Shown: positions 16,466-26,499 of the stretch, one piece after another
Layout: every line of letters begins with the position of its first letter
How positions within the stretch are numbered: position 1 is the stretch's first letter
Assembly (NCBI GenBank): GCA_964396245.1
Contig: CAYNEO010000021.1
Location: 1-57,697, forward strand
DNA length: 57,697 nt
Direction of reading: 5' to 3'
Origin: CAYNEO01 sp964396245
GTDB lineage: Bacteria; Zixibacteria; MSB-5A5; GN15; FEB-12
The notes under the pieces: model-generated
What the model was told of the DNA's origin: nothing
Databases searched by the model: none
What the model saw: only the letters and a program-made list of their open reading frames with translations
Made by a program: the position numbers and the translations under genes

Positions 16466-16581
16466 GTAGAGGTTTATACGAAACACGAGGGTATGGTATA
16501 GTAACACGGATAACGGACTAAGAAGTATAACGGACTGAACTGACAGGCTTGATATACGGCCCGAAACCGTGGCTATCCATT

Positions 16582-16612
16582 ACCCGGTTGCAGGGCCGGG
16601 TTCTCTACCCGG
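16582..16612 (+). promoter_or_regulatory. Alternating hairpin hexamers directly before the porU start
   Basis: ACCCGG (16582-16587), CCGGGT (16596-16601) and ACCCGG (16607-16612). The middle copy can pair with either neighbour: an 8-base loop upstream or a 5-base loop downstream. The second hairpin ends 6 bases before the ATG at 16619, where no Shine-Dalgarno is recognisable. Two mutually exclusive folds at a start codon could control translation. This is inference from complementarity alone. Confidence 0.4.
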
Positions 16613-16618
16613 TTTGCA

Positions 16619-19600
16619 ATGCATAGTGTTTTGATTAGATTTCTCATCTTTTGCTGTCTCCTTCCGGCGGTTCCCGCTATGCTGACAGCATCCCCCGGTC
16701 AGGTCGAAGTCGTTTCGTCGTCTACGAGCGAGTTTCACTTTATCGTTCATATCCCGGCCGACGGTTCTTCATTGGAACGGGTGGGGACTGATTCGAGCGC
16801 CGTTACTTTCCTGGAGAACATTTCGGTCGGCGTGCCGTATGGCGGACGGGTTCGACTGGTCTCCGCCGAGGGGAGCAATCTCCAGCCGTTTGTTGATCAG
16901 AAAACCCGGCGACCGGTAGCGTCTGCTGCCAGCCTGCCATTGGTTTCGATTTCGGAGGCAAGGACAATTCGTGGCCGCGAAGTGGTGTCCGTTGTAGTGG
17001 CCCCCGTTATAAACGGAATGGTCTATGGCGACGTGGAGATTCGCCTGGCGTTCGACGGCGGTCGCACCGACGGCGAGTTGCCGGGGGCAGACCCGGTGTT
17101 TGACAGGATCTTCAAGGCATCGGTTGCCAACTACGAGCAGTTCAGAACCTGGCCGATAGCGCCGCGACCGGCATCGAAACCGGCTGCCATAGAGGAAGGT
17201 CCATTTTCCGGCGGCAAGACCTGGGTCAAGATGACCGTGGTGGAAACGGGACTCTACGCCGTGACCGGCGCGCAACTCGAGGCATCGGGGCTGGTGCTCA
17301 ACAGTGTCCCATCCGATTCAGTCCGGGTTTTCAACGCCGGCGGTCTACCGGTGGAATTTCTGAACGACAGGATGCGCCCGACTTTCCGTGAAGCGGCGAT
17401 CAAGATTGCAGACGGCGGCGACGGGACTTTCGACCGTGCCGACAGCGTGATCTTTTACGGTGAGTCGGTCAACAGGTGGTTATATCGCGATAGTTTCAAC
17501 CCCAGCTATGTCACCAATATATACACCGACCGGAATGTGTACTGGCTTTCAGTAACGGGCGGGCTCGGCGGGGCGCCGATCCGGATGGGGACTGCGGACG
17601 CGGCAGTGACCGGCCAGGCCGACACGGTGATCGATGCCGTTGCGGGCCAGGTTCACGCCGAAGAGGACAGGCTGCTTCTCAAGGATGCAAGCGGCCATAC
17701 GGACAATTACTACAATTGGTATTGGACGAATGACAGTCACCTTGAATTCTACGTACCCTCGCCCGGAGTTGTCGCCGGAGCGCAGGCGAGTCTTTCACTG
17801 ATTGGCCGCACAGGCGGTCTGAGCTATATGGACGTGTTCGTAAACGGCACCCCCGGTTCCGATAAGAACTGCTCGGCTTATAGTTGCTCGTTTTCGACGA
17901 CAGCCCTGATCGACGGGCTGAATCGTATCGATCTGAGCCTGACGCCGGACGGTTCCACGGCGCCGTATTTTGATTATCTGAATCTTACATATAGCCGGCA
18001 TCTGGTCCCTTCAGATGATCGCCTTGATTTTGTCACGAGAAACGTTTCACCGGTCGCAGAATTCAGAATCACTGACCAGTTCTCATCGACGCCGATGCTA
18101 TTCGATATAAGTGACCCCTTAGCCCCGGTGCAGCTCACCGGCTTTTCGCGTGATGGCGGCCGTATCGGCTTTGAACGAGATTTGTCGGGGCGGGAGTACA
18201 ATCACTACCATATGGCCACGCATGCGACTATTCGCACTCCGGAATCGCTCGAGCGTGTCAGCCCGGTCGATCTTCGTGCGACAGCGGGCCAGACGGACAT
18301 GATAGTTGTCACCACCGGAGCGCTGGCTCCATACCTTGCCGACTACAAGGAGTACCGGGAGTCAGGCGGGTACTCAGTGCGGGTTGTGACGGTCGGCGAT
18401 ATTATGGACAATTTCTCCTACGGAGTATACGATCCGGCGGCCATTCGGGACTTTTTGAAGTATGCCTACGAGACGTATCCGTCACCGGCGCCCTCGGCGG
18501 TGCTTTTTGTCGGTGACGCCACTTACGATTATCGCAATGTCCTGGGGACGAACGTTCCCAACCTGGTGCCGGTGTTCATACATCCGTATGAAGGGCTCGA
18601 TATCACTTACAGTGATGACAATTATGTTTATTTCGGTCGGTACGGTATCCTCGACAGCGACACGAGTCTGTATCGGACGCCCGACCGGGGTCTGGACATG
18701 ATTACTGCCCGGTGGCCGGTTCGCAATGCTGAAGAGTTACGCACCGTGGTGAACAAGATCAAAGATTATGAGTCCCCGAGCAATTTCGGTATCTGGAGGA
18801 CGCGTATCACACTGGTGGCCGATGACGAGTTCGGCGGATCATTCGATAACGAGACATTTCACACGACACAGACCGAGCAACTCGATTCGACCTCTATACC
18901 GCGGGTCTACACGCGGGACAAGATTTACCTCTGGGACTATCCATTCGTGAATCGTGAGAAGCCGGCGGTCAACGAGGCGATTATCAACTCCCTGAATGAA
19001 GGGTCGCTCATCATTAATTATGTCGGTCACGGCAATCCGGATGTCTGGGCGCACGAGCACGTTCTTCGCCGCGCCAGTGACCTTCCGCGACTCCACAATT
19101 ATGACCAGCTGACACTGGTGTTCGCGGCTTCATGTGCTATCGGATTCTTTGATGATCCGCAGCGCGAAGGGATGGGCGAGACATTCCTTACGATGTCGTC
19201 GGGCGGTGCGATCGGGGTGGTGTCGGCAACCCGCCTTGTGTACAGCTCGCCCAATGCGAGTTTTAACCGCGATGTATATCAGTTGATGCTCGATGACGCC
19301 GATCTGTCTATCTGCCAGGCGGTTTATACGGCCAAGCTGATGCGGCAGTATGTCGTAACGCCTACCGATACAACTATTCTCCCGAGAAACAATGACCGGG
19401 CGTATGTTTACTTCGGTGACCCGTTCCTGAGGCTCGGCACGCCAGATCTCCGGGTGGAGTTCGATGAAGCTCCCGACAGCCTGATTGCCCTGAACCGGAC
19501 CCGAGTGAGCGGGCGCGTGGTTGATCGAAACGGCAGTCCGCTGTTGCGAGACGGCAAGCTCCTCGTGGCGGTCTACGATTCTCAACGGGAGAAGATGCAC

Positions 19601-20494
19601 CGGGTGGGATCGCAGGAAATTGAGTATAAGATTACGGGACCGCGAATTTATCGCGGGTCGGCGACGATCGAAAACGGGAGTTTCGAACTCGAATTTATTC
19701 CCCCGCTGGACGTGGGTTACGGCGGACAGGGAGCGCGGGTTCTCACCTATGCCATGTTCGACTCCACGGATGCAGTTGGGTTGGTGGATTCGGTGAGCAT
19801 CTCTAAACAGATAACGGTGTCGTCGGATTCAAGCGGACCGGCCATTACGTATGGCTTTGCCAATCGCAGCAATTTTCTCAGCGGCGACCTGATCACCCGA
19901 AACGAGTCTCTTCAGCTGAGAATCAGCGATTCTTCGGGAATTAACCTCTCGGGAGGGCTCGGTCACGGTATTTCGCTGGAAATCGACGGGCGGTCGGACA
20001 ACACGATAATGTTGACCGATTATTTTGAATATGATCAGGATGATTTTACCGCCGGCGGCCTGACATATCCGTCGCTCAGCCTGGAACCCGGACAACATCA
20101 GTTCAAAATCAAGGCATGGGATAACGCCAATAATTCGTCGACGGTGGAATTCTCGGCTGAGGTGGTGACGTCGGCCCGGCTGGCTATAAATGATTTGTTG
20201 AACTACCCCAATCCGATGAATGAGCGGACAAGGTTCTATTTTGAGTTGACGCAGCCGGCAAGTGAGTTTAGTTTGGAAATTTTCACGTTGTCGGGGAAGA
20301 AGATACGTAGTTTCAACCAGAACAGTCTTCCGGCCGATAACTATCCCAACAGTATCTTTGATCTGGAGTGGGACGGCCGGGATGCCGACGGCGACCGGGT
20401 CGCGACCGGCGTCTATATCTATAAAGCGGCGGCGTTGCCGAGTGCCGGCGGCGATCGCGTTGAATCCTTTGGAAAGATAGTCGTTATTAACTAA
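16619..20494 (+). CDS. porU: PorU-like gingipain-family (C25) sortase with T9SS C-terminal domain
   Basis: 1291 residues. In Bacteroidetes PorU sits on the cell surface, removes the C-terminal sorting signal of T9SS cargo and attaches it to lipopolysaccharide. Here a signal peptide (1-25) and a beta-rich N-terminal region lead to the C25 peptidase domain at about 560-930. The catalytic pair is His804 in NYVGHGN and Cys839 in FAASCAIGFFDDP. GMGETFLTM and GGAIGVVSATRLVYSSPN follow, the distinctive PorU context. The end (from about 1190, LLNYPNPMNERT to GVYIYKA and KIVVIN) is a FlgD/type-A T9SS sorting-like domain. The ATG lacks a clear Shine-Dalgarno and lies below a hairpin. The next gene, a PorV-like barrel, is PorU's known partner. 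Confidence 0.85.
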   Translation: MHSVLIRFLIFCCLLPAVPAMLTASPGQVEVVSSSTSEFHFIVHIPADGSSLERVGTDSSAVTFLENISVGVPYGGRVRLVSAEGSNLQPFVDQKTRRPVASAASLPLVSISEARTIRGREVVSVVVAPVINGMVYGDVEIRLAFDGGRTDGELPGADPVFDRIFKASVANYEQFRTWPIAPRPASKPAAIEEGPFSGGKTWVKMTVVETGLYAVTGAQLEASGLVLNSVPSDSVRVFNAGGLPVEFLNDRMRPTFREAAIKIADGGDGTFDRADSVIFYGESVNRWLYRDSFNPSYVTNIYTDRNVYWLSVTGGLGGAPIRMGTADAAVTGQADTVIDAVAGQVHAEEDRLLLKDASGHTDNYYNWYWTNDSHLEFYVPSPGVVAGAQASLSLIGRTGGLSYMDVFVNGTPGSDKNCSAYSCSFSTTALIDGLNRIDLSLTPDGSTAPYFDYLNLTYSRHLVPSDDRLDFVTRNVSPVAEFRITDQFSSTPMLFDISDPLAPVQLTGFSRDGGRIGFERDLSGREYNHYHMATHATIRTPESLERVSPVDLRATAGQTDMIVVTTGALAPYLADYKEYRESGGYSVRVVTVGDIMDNFSYGVYDPAAIRDFLKYAYETYPSPAPSAVLFVGDATYDYRNVLGTNVPNLVPVFIHPYEGLDITYSDDNYVYFGRYGILDSDTSLYRTPDRGLDMITARWPVRNAEELRTVVNKIKDYESPSNFGIWRTRITLVADDEFGGSFDNETFHTTQTEQLDSTSIPRVYTRDKIYLWDYPFVNREKPAVNEAIINSLNEGSLIINYVGHGNPDVWAHEHVLRRASDLPRLHNYDQLTLVFAASCAIGFFDDPQREGMGETFLTMSSGGAIGVVSATRLVYSSPNASFNRDVYQLMLDDADLSICQAVYTAKLMRQYVVTPTDTTILPRNNDRAYVYFGDPFLRLGTPDLRVEFDEAPDSLIALNRTRVSGRVVDRNGSPLLRDGKLLVAVYDSQREKMHRVGSQEIEYKITGPRIYRGSATIENGSFELEFIPPLDVGYGGQGARVLTYAMFDSTDAVGLVDSVSISKQITVSSDSSGPAITYGFANRSNFLSGDLITRNESLQLRISDSSGINLSGGLGHGISLEIDGRSDNTIMLTDYFEYDQDDFTAGGLTYPSLSLEPGQHQFKIKAWDNANNSSTVEFSAEVVTSARLAINDLLNYPNPMNERTRFYFELTQPASEFSLEIFTLSGKKIRSFNQNSLPADNYPNSIFDLEWDGRDADGDRVATGVYIYKAAALPSAGGDRVESFGKIVVIN

Positions 20495-20510
20495 ACTGTG
20501 GAGAATGATT

Positions 20511-23171
20511 ATGACCTCAACGAAGTTCCGTGTGCTGCTGATTGCCCTTCTGGTCATAGCAGCAACTGTTTCCACCGCCAAAGCTGACATCTCGAACGCT
20601 GCGGTGCTGTTCCTGCGGATAGCGCCGGGCGCCCGGGCCGCGGGTATGGGCGAAGCGTTTGTGGCCATTGCCGACGACGCCACCGCCACTCACTGGAACC
20701 CGGCTGGGTTGGGGTCATACCCACTTTCGAGTTCGTGGATCAGGGCCAGGGTACCGTCGGAGTATCAGCCCCTGACGGCCATGGCGGTGCTCACCGAAGG
20801 ACGGGCAAAAAGCTATCAGGATTACGATGTCTGGGCGCTGACGGCCAAGGGCCTGATCCGGTACGACAATAAGAGGTGGAACGCCGACGAAGTCTTTCCG
20901 ACCAAGACCAGTGAGACGGTCGAACAGATTGCCTCGAGATATTTCAACATTACCGATAAGGATCGGCTGGACGAGATTGTGAAACGAATCGCTGCGGCCA
21001 ACAACGACAAATCGTACGAGTGGATCATGCAGTTTCGGGATTCGGTCATGGCGGCCGTTCCCGAGGATTACAGTCTTCGCGCGTCGCTGGTCAGTGGGCT
21101 GGATTCACTTCCGGTGCTCTATGAGGAATGCCGTTTGAACTGGGATCGGGTGAACCAGGCGGCCGACGATTTCAGGGATGCGGCCAAGGACGGATCATTT
21201 TCGGAGAAAGAGCTGGACCGGGTGAATATCGCGATGGAGAGATCGCGTTCGCGGTTCATCAAGGAAGAGCTTCGCATTCCATATTCGGTGTTGTTCAAAT
21301 CACCGCCGACGCAAATTGCCTCCAACGCCAAGACACTGCTGGTGGGCGGGCCGGACGGGCTGTATAAGTCCAACGGCGCCACGTGGCAGCCGCTGACCCG
21401 GGAAGATAATCTGCCGTCGGACAATATCCTGGTATTGCGCGAGGTGGCGGGAAACATTCTTGTCGGTACCGACAGCGGTCTGGTAATGTTCAATGGTCTG
21501 GCATTGGAGGGCTTTCAGGCGACCGAGCCGCTTCCGGCGGGTCCGGTGACGGCTGTCGGCGCTAATGACGTCAACAACATCTATGCCGTCGTCAACAACG
21601 ACCTGTATCACTACGACGGTCAGACATGGTCGAACAGTTTTAATTACACGGCGATCCTCGACGATACGATCGACAGCATTGTCGATAATCTTTCGATTTA
21701 CGGCACGGCGCAGGCACGGGAAAGATACCGCGAGAAGCTGGAGCAGATTACGGAAGCACCGGAGCAACCGCCGGCCCCCGACACCACGGCCGTGACACCG
21801 GATACAACCCGGGCTGCGGAGCAGGTGAAAGATGCCGGAGTATCGCCCGGACGGGTGATGCGGGTTCCGTATGTCGCCGAAATCAAGGGGCATGTGAACG
21901 ACATTTATGTCGTCGGCCAGAACCAGCTGTGGCTGGGGACCGAATACGGCGTGCTTCATTTTGACGGAAGCAAGTGGACCATGCCCGGATACCGTGAATA
22001 TACGGTACAAGAGGGTGACACGTGGGGAACGCTGATGGCCATGCGGGCCGACCGGGACGGTTCTTTCTCGGCCGCGCAGGATAGCGTGGCCTACGAACAG
22101 GCACTGCGAACCATCAACGATCTCGACGGTCAGCCGTTGACGGCCGGGCAGACGATTATGGTGTATGCCTATCCCAATGCCCACGATGTCACGAAGATCG
22201 AGCGTGAGGGCGGTCGCCTGGTTTTTGCGACGCCGGAAGGACTCCTGTACTTCAACGACAAGGAGTGGGGTCGTGCGGATATCGGCGGCCTCAGCCATGC
22301 GGATGTTACTGATATTGTCCGGGCCGATGAAGAAGTCTGGTTTGCCGGTACCGATGAGGTCGTGACTCTCGGACGCGGTCAGTTCCAGATGACCGGTATG
22401 CACGTGAAGTGGCTGCCGGATCTGGCCGACGACCTCTACTATGATTTCATGAGTTTTGTGACCTCGAAGCAGGGACTCGGGACATTCGGTGGTAATGTCA
22501 CATTCATCTCTTACGGCAGTATCACGCGTACGGGTGAGACGAGCCCGGATGTCATTTCGACATTCGAGTCGTTCGACCTTGCCGTGACCGCTTCGTTTGG
22601 GACGTCCCTGACCGATAAGCTGGCCGGCGGATTCTCGGTGAAGTTCATCTACTCGCGACTGGCCGATCAGGGCGCCGGAATCGAACAGGGATCAGGAACA
22701 TCGTCCGGCTTCGCCCTGGACCTTGGTCTTCTGTATCACTGGACGCCGAGACTCTCGCTCGGCATGGCCGTGACGAATATCGGTCCGAAGATGAAATATA
22801 TCGACGCGGCGCAGTCCGATGACCTTCCGCGAAACCTGGCTTTCGGCTTCGCGTACAAGCTGATCAACAAGCAGGATCTCCGGGTGCTGGTGACTGCCGA
22901 GGGCAACAAGCTTCTTGTGGGACTGAATGACGGCCTGTCGCAGGAATTCAAAGAGGTGATTCTCAACGGCGGGATGGAAGTGTCATACGTCAATCTGATT
23001 GCCGCCCGTCTCGGCTACATTTACGACCAGGAAGGTCAGGTGAAGGCATTGACGGTCGGGTTCGGGTTGAATCTGATCGATCTGCTGAAAGTTGACCTTG
23101 CATACATCCCGAGTCAGAACGACGTTGCGCTGGCCAATACGCTCAGAGTGTCGGCCACCCTCACGCCGTAA
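20511..23171 (+). CDS. PorV-like outer-membrane barrel with inserted propeller and LysM domains
   Basis: About 886 residues. The signal peptide (to TAKA-D) and the PorV/PorQ start (FLRIAPGARAAGMGEAFVAIADDATATHWNPAGLG) are classical, and so is the C-terminal FadL-type barrel from about residue 640. Between them lie some 550 extra residues. These are a helical stretch (about 120-250), propeller-like repeats (GGPDGLYKSNGATW, VGTDSGLVMFNGL, LGTEYGVLHFDGSKW, FATPEGLLYFNDKEW) and a LysM-like module (YTVQEGDTWGTL, near 495-555). PorV normally holds T9SS cargo and delivers it to PorU. GGAG 7 bases before the second ATG (20511) fixes the start. Only 16 bases separate it from porU. Confidence 0.8.
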   Translation: MTSTKFRVLLIALLVIAATVSTAKADISNAAVLFLRIAPGARAAGMGEAFVAIADDATATHWNPAGLGSYPLSSSWIRARVPSEYQPLTAMAVLTEGRAKSYQDYDVWALTAKGLIRYDNKRWNADEVFPTKTSETVEQIASRYFNITDKDRLDEIVKRIAAANNDKSYEWIMQFRDSVMAAVPEDYSLRASLVSGLDSLPVLYEECRLNWDRVNQAADDFRDAAKDGSFSEKELDRVNIAMERSRSRFIKEELRIPYSVLFKSPPTQIASNAKTLLVGGPDGLYKSNGATWQPLTREDNLPSDNILVLREVAGNILVGTDSGLVMFNGLALEGFQATEPLPAGPVTAVGANDVNNIYAVVNNDLYHYDGQTWSNSFNYTAILDDTIDSIVDNLSIYGTAQARERYREKLEQITEAPEQPPAPDTTAVTPDTTRAAEQVKDAGVSPGRVMRVPYVAEIKGHVNDIYVVGQNQLWLGTEYGVLHFDGSKWTMPGYREYTVQEGDTWGTLMAMRADRDGSFSAAQDSVAYEQALRTINDLDGQPLTAGQTIMVYAYPNAHDVTKIEREGGRLVFATPEGLLYFNDKEWGRADIGGLSHADVTDIVRADEEVWFAGTDEVVTLGRGQFQMTGMHVKWLPDLADDLYYDFMSFVTSKQGLGTFGGNVTFISYGSITRTGETSPDVISTFESFDLAVTASFGTSLTDKLAGGFSVKFIYSRLADQGAGIEQGSGTSSGFALDLGLLYHWTPRLSLGMAVTNIGPKMKYIDAAQSDDLPRNLAFGFAYKLINKQDLRVLVTAEGNKLLVGLNDGLSQEFKEVILNGGMEVSYVNLIAARLGYIYDQEGQVKALTVGFGLNLIDLLKVDLAYIPSQNDVALANTLRVSATLTP

Positions 23172-23189
23172 GGGAGAGATGTTATCTAA

Positions 23190-26100
23190 TTGAAACGGAC
23201 AGTGATCTTCACCAGGACGGTGCTGACAGCAATAGGAATGTTACTTGCGGCGGCGAGCATAGCCGCCGCGAGTGCCGATTCGCTGATCGGCGAAAAGAAA
23301 CGTCTCCCCGAAGTCCCGGGCGAGAATTTCGTCCATTACAGGTGCATCAGCGACGTCAATGACGCCTTCCACCTGCCGGTAAAACGCGACAAGCCCTGGT
23401 CGCTGCCATCGGAGGCGCTGGCGGCGGACTTCGATACGACTATCCACGTACTCGTCCTTCGGTACAATTTCCAGTACGAGACGACGGATGATCCGAACAC
23501 GACCGGTCGCGGTGTGATGGATCTATCGAATCCGCTGGCGACACCGGCTGACTCGGCCGCATACTATGATTCTGTCGGGCACTGGATCGATGCGCCGCCG
23601 CATGATTCGGCGTATTTCGACGCACAGATGCAGGCATTGAACATTTACTGGCAGTATGTCTCGGAGGGAAGAGTACAGCTCACGTGGGACATTTATCCGC
23701 CGGGTCCGGACTCGGTCTATACGCTCCCGCGAGAGATGAGTCATTACGGCCGGTGTGATTCGGTCGTTGTCGGACTCGAGTACTATTTCCAGGATTGTAT
23801 ACATGTCGCCGACTCAGTCAGCCCCGAAATTGATTTCTCGAACTATCAGGCATTTATTCTGTTCCATGCCGGTTCGGACCGCCAGAACGATATCGGATTC
23901 CCGCCGACATGTAATGACCTGTTTACGGGTTTTATCAAGTTTGGCGATTCAGTCGCAGTGGACACCGGCGCGACCTATATCCGCAACGCGCTCATGATGC
24001 CCGAAACTGCCTGTCAGGATAATCGGGCGACGGCTTTGAATGCCGTGATGGTGCATGAATTCGGTCATCAGCTCGGGCTGGTGGACCTGTACAACACGCG
24101 GAATTTCCTTTCATTGCTCGGTGATTTTGCGCTGATGGATAACAATGGCTTCGGAACGGGCATCGACTTCGGTTTCAGGGCAGGCAACACGTTCGGTGCA
24201 ATACCGATTTATGCCTCGGCGTGGTCGCGGGCGTATCTCGGGTTCACGCCGGTCTACGATTTCCGGAAAGGTGAAGATATCCGGGTGGTTGCCGCCGAAG
24301 TACAGTCATCCGGTATCAGGATTGCCCGGGTGCCGATTTCTGAGAATGAATACTATCTTATTGAGAACAGGGTTGAAGATACCGATGAACGGCTGACAGC
24401 CGCTCTGGCCGACTCGGCGACCGGCGTGATCCTTGGGCCGGGTCGTCTCGGGCCGAACGGGGAGAAGATTTTCACGGGAGAATATGACTTTTTGCTGCCC
24501 GGTTCCGGCATGCTGATTTATCGCGTGGACGAGAGTGTGGCGGCGATGGATTTTAACGGCGACGGGCAGAATAATTTCGAAGATAATACCCTTCAGTGGG
24601 ATCCCGACCGCCCGTTTATCAAACTGATCGAGGGCGACGGCCTGGTGAATTTCGGCGGATTTTATCGCGCCGGCTACGGCAAGGCCGAGGATATGTTCCG
24701 CGATGATCGCGCGACAGAGTTCACGCCGCGCACGAATCCCCAAACGATTGACAACACCGGCAACGACACGCATATCTATATCACGAACATTCGAAGAGAC
24801 AGCCTGGAATTACCGGGGATATCCGAACTGGTGCGTATCGATACAGTCATGTATTTTGACGTCAACACCGACCGGCTGGTCGAGCACTTCCCGATTCGTG
24901 CCGGTTATCCGTCGTTGAGCCTGGCGCCGATCGCCGATGACCTCGACCGCGACGGAACCGATGAGCTCATTGTTGCATCGGGCAACCGGCTGGTCGTGAT
25001 GACCTCGGACGGCCAGAATTTCATCCGGCTGACAGGCGGCTGCATGACCTGCCCGCCGTACATCGACACGGCGATATCCTCGGTCAATCCGCGAGAGACA
25101 GTCATCCCAATCTACGCGGAATTGCCCAGAGTAATTACCTGTGGACCGGTCACGGGAGATTTTGGCGATGCCGGACAGGGTAAGCTGGTGGCGGTGGGCT
25201 TTGGCATCGATCCGACGCAGGGACAGGTTTCGATGTACCTGCCGACAGACAGCAATCAAGACGCCCGAGCCGACGGGCCAAGGTCAATGCTTTTCAGTAC
25301 CTTAACCGGCGTCCCGATCGCGTTGTCATTTGGTGATATTCTCTATGCGCTCACCGATGCCGGGATGGTCTATCGGCGGACCGAACTGCCGATCAATTCC
25401 CCGGTTGACTCGTTCAACGTATCACACGACGAGTACCACGGTATCTGCCGCATTGCCGACAGACTCGTGGTTCTCGGCGCCGACGATAATGTGACTTCTT
25501 TCGACTGCATTTCCGGCGACACGGTGTATACGTACCGTATCGACGGCGACTACAACTTCGGCCCGATAGTGGTCGATATGAATCGCGACGGTCAGCCGGA
25601 AGTGGTGGCATTCTCTGAGGACGGTGAGGGAGTATACGTTACAGTCGACACGACCAATACCGTTCCGTCATTCTCGGTCCTGGCTCAGCGGAGCACCGGG
25701 TATCACTTCACGACAAACCCGATGGCAACTGATGTTGACCTCGATGGTTATGCGGATATTATTATCGGCGGTACGAATGAAGTGTACGGTTTCAACAGGC
25801 AGTTCATTTTGCTGACAGATTTTCCGTTGATGGTGGACGACCGATTCCCGGAAACGGATGTCATCGCGCCGCCCGTGACGGCGGATATCGACCATCAGGG
25901 CGGACCCGACCTGATTTTCCCGACAGAGGTCGGCAATCTCTACTCGTACGGTCTGGGCAGGACGTATGGTTTCCCATTATCGGCCGGAGAACTGGGGATC
26001 GGTTCGTCGTTGATTTACTCAGATTCAACCGGCGGCAAGCTGGCCTACCTGGGCGCCGACGGCTGGTTCTATGCCTGGGAGATCAACCTGGATACATCGA

Positions 26101-26474
26101 CGGCTTATTGGCCAATGAACGGCCATGATCCGTCGGGCAGTTTCGCTTTCGATCAGACGAACCTCGTTACGCCGTCTGCGGGCGCCGAGAAATTGCCGGA
26201 GAACCGGTTCTTCGCTTACCCGAATCCGACTACCGACGGTTCGACAACGATTCGGTATTTTCTGGGCGATCAGCCAACCTCGGTGACTCTGGCGTTCTAT
26301 GACCTGTCAGGGTATGAGGTCGACCGGTATTCGGTACCGGGGCTGGGTAACACCGATAATGAATTCACGTGGAACTGCAGCGGGCTTACGCCGGGCGTGT
26401 ACCGCTGTGTTATCGAAGCAGATTTTGGCGGCGACACTCAAACCGCCTTTACCGATGTAGCCGTCATCAATTAG
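23190..26474 (+). CDS. Secreted M6-type metalloprotease with FG-GAP-like region and T9SS-type C-terminus
   Basis: 1094 residues. A signal peptide (to about 30) precedes an immune-inhibitor-A-like catalytic domain with HEFGHQLGLVD: His289, Glu290, His293 and the downstream Asp299. A beta-rich region with repeated aspartate-rich segments (DDLDRDGTDEL, DMNRDGQPEV, DVDLDGYADI) follows; these are FG-GAP/VCBS propeller blades that likely bind calcium. From about 1005 comes a sorting domain (FAYPNPTTDGST to GVYRCVIEADFG and DVAVIN). It is the obvious cargo for the neighbouring PorU/PorV. The start is TTG at 23190; no in-frame ATG exists before the signal peptide. A four-codon frame (23179-23193) with a better Shine-Dalgarno overlaps it. 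Confidence 0.82.
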   Translation: MKRTVIFTRTVLTAIGMLLAAASIAAASADSLIGEKKRLPEVPGENFVHYRCISDVNDAFHLPVKRDKPWSLPSEALAADFDTTIHVLVLRYNFQYETTDDPNTTGRGVMDLSNPLATPADSAAYYDSVGHWIDAPPHDSAYFDAQMQALNIYWQYVSEGRVQLTWDIYPPGPDSVYTLPREMSHYGRCDSVVVGLEYYFQDCIHVADSVSPEIDFSNYQAFILFHAGSDRQNDIGFPPTCNDLFTGFIKFGDSVAVDTGATYIRNALMMPETACQDNRATALNAVMVHEFGHQLGLVDLYNTRNFLSLLGDFALMDNNGFGTGIDFGFRAGNTFGAIPIYASAWSRAYLGFTPVYDFRKGEDIRVVAAEVQSSGIRIARVPISENEYYLIENRVEDTDERLTAALADSATGVILGPGRLGPNGEKIFTGEYDFLLPGSGMLIYRVDESVAAMDFNGDGQNNFEDNTLQWDPDRPFIKLIEGDGLVNFGGFYRAGYGKAEDMFRDDRATEFTPRTNPQTIDNTGNDTHIYITNIRRDSLELPGISELVRIDTVMYFDVNTDRLVEHFPIRAGYPSLSLAPIADDLDRDGTDELIVASGNRLVVMTSDGQNFIRLTGGCMTCPPYIDTAISSVNPRETVIPIYAELPRVITCGPVTGDFGDAGQGKLVAVGFGIDPTQGQVSMYLPTDSNQDARADGPRSMLFSTLTGVPIALSFGDILYALTDAGMVYRRTELPINSPVDSFNVSHDEYHGICRIADRLVVLGADDNVTSFDCISGDTVYTYRIDGDYNFGPIVVDMNRDGQPEVVAFSEDGEGVYVTVDTTNTVPSFSVLAQRSTGYHFTTNPMATDVDLDGYADIIIGGTNEVYGFNRQFILLTDFPLMVDDRFPETDVIAPPVTADIDHQGGPDLIFPTEVGNLYSYGLGRTYGFPLSAGELGIGSSLIYSDSTGGKLAYLGADGWFYAWEINLDTSTAYWPMNGHDPSGSFAFDQTNLVTPSAGAEKLPENRFFAYPNPTTDGSTTIRYFLGDQPTSVTLAFYDLSGYEVDRYSVPGLGNTDNEFTWNCSGLTPGVYRCVIEADFGGDTQTAFTDVAVIN

Positions 26475-26499
26475 CAAGGCAGGAGGGTATTTCGTCAGG

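Larger units (their letters stand above)
16209..16618 (+). other. 410-base leader region upstream of porU
   Basis: No protein gene is supported here; small minus-strand frames lack start signals. The region is A/T-richer than its surroundings. It carries a promoter (16437-16465), a second TATAGT-like stretch near 16496, and a run of three alternating complementary hexamers ending at the porU start codon (16582-16612). Confidence 0.6.
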
